Shown here: positions 8,114-15,719 of the stretch, in pieces
Layout: the number at the start of each line of letters is the position of its first letter
How positions within the stretch are numbered: position 1 is the stretch's first letter
NCBI RefSeq assembly: GCF_900143515.1
Contig: NZ_FSQT01000002.1
Span: forward strand, 558,001 to 622,000
DNA length: 64,000 bases
From: Micromonospora cremea
GTDB lineage: Bacteria > Actinomycetota > Actinomycetes > Mycobacteriales > Micromonosporaceae
Reading direction: 5' to 3'
Made by a program: the position numbers and the translations under genes
Notes under the pieces: generated by a model
Seen by the model: only the letters and a program-made list of their open reading frames with translations
Database searches by the model: none
Told to the model about the DNA's origin: nothing

Positions 8114-9232
8114 GTGGAGAGCGACCTGCACAGCATCGGTGAGCTGGCCCGGGCCAGCGGCCTGACCGTCAGCGCGCTGCGCTTCTACGACTCGGCGGGC
8201 GTGCTCGAACCGGCCCTGGTCGACCCGGTGACCGGTTACCGCTGGTACACGGACGCGCAGATCGCCCCGGCCCGGCTGGTGGCCGGGCTGCGCCGGGTCG
8301 GCATGCCCGTGCCGGAGATCGCCGCGGCGGTGCGTGCCGAGCCGGCCGCGGTGCACCGGCTGCTCGACACGCACCTGCGCCGGCTGGCGGACGGGCTCGC
8401 CGACGCCCGCCGGGAGGTCGCCCGCCTCCGGGCCCTGGTCGACCCGGCGCCGACGGCGACCACCACGCTGCTGCTCTCCCCCGCCGACCTGGCCGCCGCC
8501 GTCGACGCGGTGCGCTTCGCCGTCGGCGCCGACCCGGCGCTGCCGGTGCTCTCCGGCGTGCTGATCGACGTGGAAGCGGACGGCGTCCGGCTCGTCGCCA
8601 GCGACCGGCACCGGCTCGCGCTGGCCCGGGCCGGCGCGACCGTCGACGGACCGTCGGTGCGGGTGCTCGTCCCGGTGGACCTCATCGACCGGTTCCGGGC
8701 GCTGCTCGATGCCGCCGACACCCGGCCGGTGCGGCTGACCGTGGCCGGTGCCGACCTGCGGGTCGCGGTGGCCGGCCGCACGCTGACCGGCGCCGCGCTG
8801 CCCTACGACTTCCCGGACTACCGGCGGCTGCTGCGGGAGGCCGTCGGTGAGCGACCGGCCGCGTACCGGATCCCGGTGGATGTGCCGGCGCTGCGGGCCG
8901 CGCTGACCGACCCGGCGGCCCCGACCGTGGACCGCGAACACGGCGGAACCCAGCTGGCGGTCACCGTGCTCGGCCTCGACGACCGGGGCGGCCTGCGCCT
9001 GCTGCCGGCCGCCGACATCCCCACCGCCGACCTGCCCCCGGACCCACTGGCCGGGTCCGATGCGATCGGCACGCTGCGGATCGGGGTGAACGGCGCGTAC
9101 CTGCTGGACGCGCTGGACGCGGCCGGCGGGTCGCAGCTGGTCCTGGAGCTGGACGGGCCGATCGCCCCGCTGGCCGTACGCCGCCCGGACGACGCGGACA
9201 CGTTCTCCGTGCTGATGCCGATCCGGCTCTGA
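8114..9232 (+). CDS. MerR-family regulator fused to a DNA sliding clamp (DnaN)-like domain
   Basis: The protein is 372 residues from the GTG at 8114. Residues 3-75 are a MerR helix-turn-helix (HSIGELARASGLTVSALRFYD, then PVTGYRWYTDAQ), followed by a helical dimerisation segment to about 110. The rest looks like DNA polymerase III beta-clamp repeats. LPVLSGVLIDVEADGVRLVASDRHRLALA and ALPYDFPDYRRLL correspond to the DnaN motifs for strand pairing, the T-D-x-H-R-L loop and the F-P-D-Y segment. A second clamp-like repeat runs from about 260 to the end. Clamp-like domains may serve as a ligand or effector module here, which is inference. An in-frame ATG nine bases upstream (8105) is disfavoured because it overlaps the -10 box. 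Confidence 0.85.
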   Translation: MESDLHSIGELARASGLTVSALRFYDSAGVLEPALVDPVTGYRWYTDAQIAPARLVAGLRRVGMPVPEIAAAVRAEPAAVHRLLDTHLRRLADGLADARREVARLRALVDPAPTATTTLLLSPADLAAAVDAVRFAVGADPALPVLSGVLIDVEADGVRLVASDRHRLALARAGATVDGPSVRVLVPVDLIDRFRALLDAADTRPVRLTVAGADLRVAVAGRTLTGAALPYDFPDYRRLLREAVGERPAAYRIPVDVPALRAALTDPAAPTVDREHGGTQLAVTVLGLDDRGGLRLLPAADIPTADLPPDPLAGSDAIGTLRIGVNGAYLLDALDAAGGSQLVLELDGPIAPLAVRRPDDADTFSVLMPIRL

Positions 9233-9345
9233 ACCCGCCGTCCGCCCCTGCGGGGTGGGCTCGCGCTCCCCGTCCCGAAGCGGGCGGGGCGCGACGGTAG
9301 CATCTGTTGGTCCACCTGACCCCGGACGGAGGCGTACGGAGCAGC

Positions 9346-10632
9346 ATGCTCGACATGGAGTTGATCCGGAAGGATCGCGAGGCGGTGGCGACCGCGCTGG
9401 CGAAGCGACTGGATCCCGCCGAGGTCAACCGGGCCCTGGACGAGATCCAGCGGCTCGACCAGGAACGGCGCGCCCTCATCACGGAGATCGACGCCGAGCG
9501 GCAGCGCCGCAAGGCGGAGGCCCGGGCGTACGCGCAGGCGAAGCGCGCCGGCACCGAGCCGCAGGTCACCGCGCCGGAGGCGGAGCGCAAGCAGCTCGCC
9601 GAGCTGGAGTCCCAGTTGGACGAGGTGCAGGCCCGGCTGCGCGACGCGATGAGCGAGCTGCCGAACCTGCCCAGCGACGACGTCCTCCCCGGCGGCAAGG
9701 AGGCGAACCGGGTCGTCAAGACCTTCGGCGAGCCGCCGGCCATCGAGAAGGTCCGTGACCACGTGGAGCTGTCCCGGGCGCTGGGCCTGGTCGACTACGA
9801 CCGCGGCGTCAAGCTCGGCGGCTCCGGCTTCTGGATGTACACGGGGGTCGGCGCCCGGCTGGAGTGGGCGCTGCTGAACTACTTCATCGACCAGCACATC
9901 AGGGCCGGGTACGAGTTCCTGCTCCCGCCGCACCTGCTGCTCGACTCGGCCGGCTTCGCCGCCGGGCAGTTCCCGAAGTTCTACGACGACGTCTACCACC
10001 TGGACCGGGACAGCGCCCCGCGCGGGCAGTTCCTGCTGCCCACCTCGGAGACGGCGATCCTCGGCGCGTACCAGGACGAGATCCTGGACACCACGACGCT
10101 GCCGCTGAAGGCGTTCGCGTACACCCCGTGCTACCGGCGCGAGTCGGCCGGCTCGCACTCGGACGAGCGCGGCACGGTGCGCGGCCACCAGTTCAACAAG
10201 GTGGAGATCTTCCAGTTCACCCTGCCCGAGCAGGCCGACGCGGCGCTGGAGGAGATGCTCGCCCACGCGGAGAGCCTGGTGGAGGGGCTGGGCCTGCACT
10301 ACCAGCGCACCCTGCTCTCCGCCGGTGACGCCAGCGCCTCGATGCGGAAGACCCTCGACATCGAGGTGTGGATGCCGAGCACCGGCAAGTACAAGGAGGT
10401 GTCGTCGGTCTCCTGGGCCGGCGACTACCAGGCCCGCCGGGCGGCCATCCGCTATCGCGAGCCGGGCGGCAAGCAGACCCGCTTCGTGCACACCCTCAAC
10501 GGCTCGGCGCTGGCCACCAGCCGGCTCTTCCCGGCCATCCTGGAGCAGTACCAGCAGGCCGACGGCTCGGTGCTGATCCCCGAGGTCCTCCGCGACCGCC
10601 TGGGCACCGACCGCCTGACCCCTCTGCGCTAG
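9346..10632 (+). CDS. serS: Seryl-tRNA synthetase
   Basis: A 428-residue class II aminoacyl-tRNA synthetase that charges tRNA-Ser with serine in the cytoplasm. Residues 1-105 form the long antiparallel coiled-coil arm that grips the tRNA (MLDMELIRKDREAV to ELPNLPSDDV). The catalytic core shows motif 2 (CYRRESAGSHSDERGTVRGHQF) and motif 3 (GSALATSRLFPAILE). Length and motifs are complete. The ATG at 9346 matches the conserved N-terminus MLDxELIRK. TAGCAT at 9298-9303 could be the -10. The hairpin at 10643-10675, just past the stop, is the likely terminator. Confidence 0.97.
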   Translation: MLDMELIRKDREAVATALAKRLDPAEVNRALDEIQRLDQERRALITEIDAERQRRKAEARAYAQAKRAGTEPQVTAPEAERKQLAELESQLDEVQARLRDAMSELPNLPSDDVLPGGKEANRVVKTFGEPPAIEKVRDHVELSRALGLVDYDRGVKLGGSGFWMYTGVGARLEWALLNYFIDQHIRAGYEFLLPPHLLLDSAGFAAGQFPKFYDDVYHLDRDSAPRGQFLLPTSETAILGAYQDEILDTTTLPLKAFAYTPCYRRESAGSHSDERGTVRGHQFNKVEIFQFTLPEQADAALEEMLAHAESLVEGLGLHYQRTLLSAGDASASMRKTLDIEVWMPSTGKYKEVSSVSWAGDYQARRAAIRYREPGGKQTRFVHTLNGSALATSRLFPAILEQYQQADGSVLIPEVLRDRLGTDRLTPLR

Positions 10633-11582
10633 CCGATCCGTTCGACGGGGGCCGGATCCACTCCGGCCCCCGTCGACGTATCCGACGGCGCCGTGGTGCG
10701 CTCGGACCCGGCGGTAGGAAGGGACCCTTCCTCTACCGCAGGCGTCAGGAAGGTGCCCTTCCTGACGCTCAAGCCGGCGCCCAGCGCGGTGAGCAGGACG
10801 AGGGCGGCGAGCAGCGCCGTCGGGCCGAGCGTGTCGAGGGTGTCGGCGAGGGCGTGCTGCACCCGGGACGCCACCCGGATCACCGGGTCGTGCAGAGCGT
10901 CGCGGCGCCCGGCGGCCAGCCGCAGCTCGTACCAGCCGTACCAGGCGACGTAGCCCCCGGCGAGCAGCAGCATCAGGCCGCTGAGCCGGGGCACCAACGC
11001 GCCGGCGCCGCGCAGCCGGGCCACCAGCCCGTCGCGCAGCAGTGCCACACCGAGGGCGGCGACCGCGACCACCAGCCCCATCCCGAGGGCGTACGCGCCG
11101 AACAGCGCCAGGCCGCGGCCCATCGAGCCGGCCTGGAGGCTGGTCACCACGATGGCCAGGAACGGTGCGATCGCGCATCCGAGCGAGGCCAACGCGTACG
11201 CCGCGCCGAACAGCGCCATCGACGGCCAGGAACGGGTCAGCCGGGGCGCCCGGGCGGACCAGCCGGGGGCGGGCAGCCGCCGGCCGGCGAGCAGCCAGCA
11301 CCCGGCCGCCACCAGCAGCAGCCCGAGCGCCACGGTCAGCCACGGCAACCGGGGCTGCAGCCAGCCGGCCAACGGCGCGAGCGCCAGGCCGAAGGCGCCG
11401 AAGACCAGCACGTACCCCAGGGTGAGCCCGGCCGCCGCGGTGAGCGCGCGGCCGACCGCGCCGCGGGCGTCCGGCGCCCCGGCGACCAGCAGCGAGAGGT
11501 ACGCGGGCAGCAACGCGAAGCCGCACGGGTTGACCGCGCCGAGCATGCCGGCGGTCAGCGCGAGCAGCAGCGGGGCGGTCAC
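10629..11582 (-). CDS. CcdA-family cytochrome c biogenesis/thiol-transfer membrane protein
   Basis: A 317-residue membrane protein with about six to seven helices that carries reducing equivalents across the membrane to outside thioredoxins. The two functional cysteines are visible: Cys20 in AVNPCGFALLPAY and a second near residue 145 in ASLGCAIAP. Both are followed by the proline-rich kinks typical of CcdA/DsbD. It starts with GTG, overlapping the stop of the TlpA-like gene by four bases, so the two are translationally coupled partners. The C-terminal tail (after about residue 275) is encoded by an inserted palindromic repeat (10714-10767) and by the serS terminator hairpin. The tail is therefore probably not functional protein. 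Confidence 0.88.
   Translation of the reverse strand: MTAPLLLALTAGMLGAVNPCGFALLPAYLSLLVAGAPDARGAVGRALTAAAGLTLGYVLVFGAFGLALAPLAGWLQPRLPWLTVALGLLLVAAGCWLLAGRRLPAPGWSARAPRLTRSWPSMALFGAAYALASLGCAIAPFLAIVVTSLQAGSMGRGLALFGAYALGMGLVVAVAALGVALLRDGLVARLRGAGALVPRLSGLMLLLAGGYVAWYGWYELRLAAGRRDALHDPVIRVASRVQHALADTLDTLGPTALLAALVLLTALGAGLSVRKGTFLTPAVEEGSLPTAGSERTTAPSDTSTGAGVDPAPVERIG
10643..10675. terminator. Hairpin terminator between serS and ccdA
   Basis: CGACGGGGGCCGGA (10643-10656) pairs perfectly with TCCGGCCCCCGTCG (10662-10675) across a five-base loop. It lies 10 bases after the serS stop and inside the last codons of the convergent ccdA gene, so it may act for both. Confidence 0.75.
10714..10767. 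repeat. Double-palindrome repeat, copy 1
   Basis: Two adjacent palindromes of the form TAGGAAGGG-CCCTTCCTA are separated by about ten bases, about 54 bp in all. Related copies are at 12199-12252 and 17171-17225. This copy lies inside the 3' coding end of ccdA and supplies the residues VRKGTFLTPAVEEGSLPTAG. Confidence 0.8.
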
Positions 11583-12178
11583 GCCCCGGCCAGCGCGGTG
11601 ACCCGGGCGGTGAGCGCCTCGCCGTCCAGGAAGCCCTGGTGGACGACCTTGCCGTCCCGATCGATGATCAGGAAGGTGCTCTGCTCGGTCACCTTGAACC
11701 GGCGCCAGAGCGCGCCGGCGCGGTCGTCGATCTGCGGCGTCCCGGCCAGGTCGAACTCGGTGACGAAGTCCTTCATCGCCCGCTGTTCGCCGAGGCCGGC
11801 GACACCGATGATCGGCACGGTGTCCCGGTACTGGGGCGCGATCTCGGCCACCGTCCAGGCCTGGCTGGCGCAGGTGGCGCACCACGGCGCCCAGAACCAG
11901 AGCACCACCGGTCGGCCGGCGAGCTGCGCCGCGTCGAACGCGGTGCCGGTGAGGGTGGTCCCGGTGAAGCGCAGGGTGTCCGGCACGGCGGCCGGCGGTC
12001 GGGTCGAGGCGGCGGTCGGCGAGCCGGTCGGGGCGGCGGTGGTGGTCGGCGCGGTGCCGACGGCCGCCGGTGGCGGGGTGGCCGTACCGGTGCAGGAGAC
12101 CGCGCCGAGCAGCGCCCCCACCAACGCGGTGGCGATGCCGGCCCGGCGTGGCCACCTCCGTGCGTGCGAGCTGCGCAT
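11579..12178 (-). CDS. TlpA-like thioredoxin-fold lipoprotein
   Basis: A 199-residue exported thiol-disulfide protein. The N-terminus is basic, then hydrophobic, and ends in a lipobox LLGAVSC with Cys29 as the lipid anchor. A Thr/Pro/Ala-rich linker follows to about residue 66. The thioredoxin domain has the active site WCATC (Cys100, Cys103) in WFWAPWCATCASQ and a cis-Pro segment TFLIID. It would reduce or exchange disulfides on the outer membrane face, using electrons passed by CcdA. The ccdA gene begins four bases before this stop. Both genes sit downstream of the NuoF-like and cytochrome-b-like pair, so the whole block may handle extracytoplasmic redox chemistry. Confidence 0.9.
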   Translation of the reverse strand: MRSSHARRWPRRAGIATALVGALLGAVSCTGTATPPPAAVGTAPTTTAAPTGSPTAASTRPPAAVPDTLRFTGTTLTGTAFDAAQLAGRPVVLWFWAPWCATCASQAWTVAEIAPQYRDTVPIIGVAGLGEQRAMKDFVTEFDLAGTPQIDDRAGALWRRFKVTEQSTFLIIDRDGKVVHQGFLDGEALTARVTALAGA

Positions 12179-12198
12179 CCGCGTCTCCCTCCACAGTC

Positions 12199-12252
12199 GT
12201 TAGGAAGGGCCCCTTCCTATGCACCAGCCGTTGAGAAGGTGCCCTTTCTCAC
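12199..12252. repeat. Double-palindrome repeat, copy 2
   Basis: TTAGGAAGGGCCCCTTCCTA followed by a second imperfect palindrome TTGAGAAGGTGCCCTTTCTCA. It lies between the TlpA-like gene start and the NuoF-like gene stop, overlapping that stop by four bases. It may act as a transcription attenuator between the two genes. Confidence 0.8.
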
Positions 12253-13712
12253 TCGGCCTTCGCGAGTCGGAGGGCGAGCTCCGGGCAGACCTTGACCGCC
12301 TTCAGCGCGCCCTCCCGCAGCCAGGTCGGCACCGGAGTGGGCGGGAAGGCGGGGTAACCGTTGCCGTCGAGCCGGATGAAGTCGGGCACCACGTGCGCGC
12401 ACAGCCCGTGCCCGTCGCAGCGCGACCAGTCCAGGGTGAGCTTCTGCGGGTTCCCGTCGGGCGCGCCCGGCAGCCCCATCACGCCCTTAACCCGCCGGCC
12501 GCAGCCGTCGCCGGTGCTGTGCAGCCGCAGGTCGTCGGCGAAGACCTCGATCGCGGATAGGGCGAACCGGGCGGTGCCGTCCGGGTGGCTGCACGCGCCG
12601 CGCCCCTTCACCTCGCCGGCTGCGGCCCGCACCACGTCCGCCGGTTGGCTGCCGGCGACCGCCAGGTCCACCGCGCGGGCCAGGTCGGGCAGGCCCATCT
12701 TGCACGGTCCGCACTGGCCGGCGGACTCGCCGGCCAGGTAGCGCACCACCTGGGCGGCCTCACCGAGCGGGCAGGTGTCGACGCCGAGCGGGACGATGAT
12801 GCCCGCGCCGAGGGTGCCGCCGACCGCGGCGAGGCCCTTGCGGGAGACCTCCGCCCGGTCCGCCGCCTCCGGAGTGATCCACTTGCCGTGGTAGCCGCCC
12901 ATCAGGATGCCCGGCCCGTCCGGGACCTCGCACAGGTCGAGGATCTCGCGCAGCGGGGTGCCGGCGGCACACTCCACCACCGCGGGCCGGGCCGCCGCGC
13001 CGGTCACGGTGAGCAGCACGGTGCCCGGCTCGTCGTCGGTGCCGAGCGCCGCGTACTCGTACGGGCCGAGCCGGGCGGCGACGGCGAGCTGGGCGTACGT
13101 CTCGGCGTTGGACAGCAGGGTGGGCAGGCCGCCGACGCCCGAGTCGCTGGAGCGCTTCTTGGTGCCGGGCGGGATGTGCGGCAACCCGTTGATGCCGTTG
13201 ACCAGCGCGCCGCCCTCACCGGAGATGAAGCGGTGCGGCACGGTGACGATGGTGGTGGGCACCGGCATCCGGCGTTCCGCCAGCGCGTCCATGAGCGAGT
13301 CCTGGCCCACCCCGTCGTCGGCCACGCCGATCACGATCTCCTCGGCGTCCAGCGCGTACGCGGCCAGCGCCGCGCCGTCGAGGATCAGGTGCGGGGCGCG
13401 GGTCAGCAGCACCTTGTCCTTCCAACTCGCGGGTTCCCCCTCGGTGGCGTTGACCACCACCACCGCGGCGAGGTCCTGCCGCTCGCAGGACTCCAGCACC
13501 GCGCGCAGCTTGCGGGCGAACGGAAATCCCGCCCCGCCCTTGCCCTTGAGCTGCATGCCCTCAGCGAGCCGGAGCAGTTGCGCGGGCTCCATCGGGCCGA
13601 TCGGGCCGTGCACCTCGTCGTGCGCGGCCAGGTCCAGCCGGCCGAACTCGGCGAACCCGGCGGTGAGCCGGGGCTCGCCGACGCAGGCCACCGGAGGCAC
13701 GGTCGTACGCAT
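12249..13712 (-). CDS. NuoF-like NADH-binding flavoprotein with C-terminal ferredoxin domain
   Basis: A 487-residue protein from the ATG at 13712 (a GTG one codon earlier is possible). The N-terminal part is the complex I 51-kDa type. It has a glycine-rich FMN/NADH region (LKGKGGAGFPFARKL, NATEGEPASWKDK), a SLBB-like segment and the [4Fe-4S] site SAGQCGPCKMG with a later Cys (GACSHPDG). Residues from about 425 add a small ferredoxin with CDGHGLC and VKVCPELAL, spaced as in single-cluster [3Fe-4S]/[4Fe-4S] ferredoxins. It probably moves electrons from NAD(P)H through FMN and FeS to a membrane partner. The cytochrome-b-like gene upstream stops inside this start codon, so the two are coupled. 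Confidence 0.88.
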   Translation of the reverse strand: MRTTVPPVACVGEPRLTAGFAEFGRLDLAAHDEVHGPIGPMEPAQLLRLAEGMQLKGKGGAGFPFARKLRAVLESCERQDLAAVVVVNATEGEPASWKDKVLLTRAPHLILDGAALAAYALDAEEIVIGVADDGVGQDSLMDALAERRMPVPTTIVTVPHRFISGEGGALVNGINGLPHIPPGTKKRSSDSGVGGLPTLLSNAETYAQLAVAARLGPYEYAALGTDDEPGTVLLTVTGAAARPAVVECAAGTPLREILDLCEVPDGPGILMGGYHGKWITPEAADRAEVSRKGLAAVGGTLGAGIIVPLGVDTCPLGEAAQVVRYLAGESAGQCGPCKMGLPDLARAVDLAVAGSQPADVVRAAAGEVKGRGACSHPDGTARFALSAIEVFADDLRLHSTGDGCGRRVKGVMGLPGAPDGNPQKLTLDWSRCDGHGLCAHVVPDFIRLDGNGYPAFPPTPVPTWLREGALKAVKVCPELALRLAKAE

Positions 13713-15415
13713 CACTTCGCCTCACCCCGCAGCCCGGCCCAGTACGCCCCGTCCACGGCGTCGGCGCTGGCCCGGCGACGCTTGGCGGACCGGCTCTCGC
13801 CGGCGGCCCGCCGGGCCCGGCGAGACGCGAGGTCGACCAGGGTGGGTGTGTCGTCGACGGGCGGCGCGACCTCCTCCGGCAGGTACCGGGCCGGCGGGCG
13901 CCAGTAGTCCGGCTCCTCCGGCAGGTCGTCGTCGGCGCTGTGCCGGCCGCTGCCGCTGCGCGGCGCCGCGGAGATCGGCCCAGCGGAGATCGGCCCAGCG
14001 GAGACCGGGCCGGCCGAGATCGGGCCCGCAGAGATCGGCTCGGCGGAGACCGGGCCGGCCGAGATCGGCTCCGCGGCCTGCCACCGGCGTGGGCTGTCCC
14101 ACGGCTCCTCGGGCTCCGCGACCGTCCGCCGGGGCGGGGCCGAGTACCGGCTGCCGTCGTCCTTCGAGCGGGACCGGCGGGTGGACAGCTCGGCGACCGG
14201 CTCCTCGACCGCCGCGCCGCCCCGTCGCCGCCCGGTCGGGGCCGCCTCGTCCCGGTCGCGGGTGCGCTCGCCGCGGCGCCGGGCCACCGGCTCCAGCTCC
14301 TCCTCGTCGCGCCAGCGGGGCTCGTCCACGTCCCGCCGGGTCGACCGGCGGGCCGCCGGCTCCAGCTCGTCGCGCCGGCCGCGCGCCGTCCTATCGGTGC
14401 CCCGGCGGGCCGCCGGCTCCTCGTCCCGCCGACTCCGGGTGGGCCGGACGGGCTCGGTGAGCGAGCCCGGCTCGGGCACCACCGGCACGGTGAACCGGTC
14501 GGGGTCGCGGGGCCGGGCGGGGGCCGGGGCAGCCCACGTGGCGGTGGTGGTCTCCGCCCAGGCGGGACGCTTCTCCGTGCCGGTGTCGCGGCGTCGGCTC
14601 AGCCCGGCGAGCAGCGTTCGACCGCGGCCCTCCTCGCCGGCCCGGACGGCCATCGCCGCGTTGCGCACCGCGGCCTGGTGCTGCTCGCGGCTGCGCCGGC
14701 CGATGGTGACCGAGAGCCGGACCAGCAGCGCCAGCACGACCAGCAGGATGCAGCCGAGATAGCTGAACACCACCCAGGACTTCGCGACCCGGCCGGCGTT
14801 GAGACCGTGGAACAGGGCGAACGGCCAGGCGACGTACGTCATGGAGTGCAGCGCGCGCCACAGCCACTTCGGACCGACGCCGGCGAAGCGGGCGCGGATG
14901 ATGCCGGTCCAGATCACGCTCACCATCAGCAGGGCGGCGACCGTGCCGAGGCCGACGTAGAGCCCTCTGCCGCCGACGAACGGCACCAGCGCGTCGGTCG
15001 CCGCCGCCCGACCAGTCGCGATCTTGGTGAGCACGTGGAAGAGCAGCCCGGCGACGCCGAGTACGCCGGTGGCCCGGTGCGCCGACTGCAACAGCACCCG
15101 GTGCGAGATGCGCAGAACGAGGCGGTCGGTGGCGAGCAGGCCGAGCATCACGGTGAGGCTCAGCGTCACCAGGGCGATCACGCCGGCGAAGAACTCGGTG
15201 AAGAAGAAGCCGTACGCGTACGCCTTCTGACCCGCGCCGGTCAGCATGGTCGCCGCCCAGAGTGCGGCGAGCACCGACGCGATCAGCAGGGTGGTCGCCG
15301 ACCGAGACCGGGTTCGCACCCCCCGACTGCTGGCGCTGGTCCGGACTTTGGGCGCCTTCTGGTTCTGCTTTGCCCGGGCCATCTGCTCCTCGATCGTCTC
15401 GCGGCGGCGTACCAC
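13712..15415 (-). CDS. Ferric-reductase/cytochrome-b-like six-helix membrane protein with long disordered tail
   Basis: About 567 residues from the GTG at 15415. Six hydrophobic helices cover the first 250 residues, with histidines in HRATGVLGVAGLLFHVL and in HSMTYVAWPFALFHGL placed as haem b ligands in ferric-reductase-like proteins. The remaining half is charged and Arg/Glu/Pro-rich, and carries the repeat PISAGPVSAEPISAGP. The partner NuoF-like gene overlaps its stop, so the pair looks like a membrane NAD(P)H:haem electron-transfer complex. The start is uncertain. An open frame reaches a GTG at 15559, but its codons there lose their GC third-position bias. 15415 has AGGGG upstream, and an ATG at 15382 follows GAGGAG. 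Confidence 0.78.
   Translation of the reverse strand: MVRRRETIEEQMARAKQNQKAPKVRTSASSRGVRTRSRSATTLLIASVLAALWAATMLTGAGQKAYAYGFFFTEFFAGVIALVTLSLTVMLGLLATDRLVLRISHRVLLQSAHRATGVLGVAGLLFHVLTKIATGRAAATDALVPFVGGRGLYVGLGTVAALLMVSVIWTGIIRARFAGVGPKWLWRALHSMTYVAWPFALFHGLNAGRVAKSWVVFSYLGCILLVVLALLVRLSVTIGRRSREQHQAAVRNAAMAVRAGEEGRGRTLLAGLSRRRDTGTEKRPAWAETTTATWAAPAPARPRDPDRFTVPVVPEPGSLTEPVRPTRSRRDEEPAARRGTDRTARGRRDELEPAARRSTRRDVDEPRWRDEEELEPVARRRGERTRDRDEAAPTGRRRGGAAVEEPVAELSTRRSRSKDDGSRYSAPPRRTVAEPEEPWDSPRRWQAAEPISAGPVSAEPISAGPISAGPVSAGPISAGPISAAPRSGSGRHSADDDLPEEPDYWRPPARYLPEEVAPPVDDTPTLVDLASRRARRAAGESRSAKRRRASADAVDGAYWAGLRGEAK
13965..14075. repeat. 15-base in-frame tandem repeat
   Basis: About seven units related to GAGATCGGCCCAGCG alternate with GAGACCGGGCCGGCC. 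They encode the five-residue repeat (P)ISAG/(P)VSAE in the cytoplasmic tail of the cytochrome-b-like protein. Such arrays can vary in copy number between strains. Confidence 0.8.
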
Positions 15416-15593
15416 CGGCCGACCCCTGCTCCCCCATCCAGTACGGACCGAAGGGGCGCTCGGATCACCCCGGGATGGAAATTTCTGAGCCGGATCGAAC
15501 CAACCGCCGTCAGGACGCGTGTAGCGGCGCCCGCCGGAGGGTGGCTTCGCCGCGCCCACCGGGGCCGCGAGGACAGTGATGAATGTCCATGCA

Positions 15594-15623
15594 TTGACAG
15601 TCGCTGCAACACGCTTGTAACCT
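15594..15623 (+). promoter_or_regulatory. Likely promoter of the alpha-amylase gene
   Basis: TTGACA (15594-15599) and TAACCT (15618-15623) are separated by 18 bp, a good vegetative-type match about 100 bases before the amylase start. The segment is less GC-rich than its surroundings. Confidence 0.6.
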
Positions 15624-15642
15624 TTCGGAAAATTTCAGCCCT

Positions 15643-15663
15643 GGTTGCAAGATTCCGGCAACC
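15643..15663 (+). promoter_or_regulatory. Possible operator for sugar-responsive repressor
   Basis: GGTTGC and GCAACC form an inverted repeat with a nine-base centre containing TTGCAAG, placed about 20 bases after the likely -10. LacI-family MalR sites in front of actinomycete amylase genes use related CTTGCAG-type motifs. The match is suggestive only. Confidence 0.4.
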
Positions 15664-15719
15664 GGCCTGTCCCCCGCCGCACCACCACCCCCACCCCCGC
15701 TCCCCCGTCAGGAGTCCCG

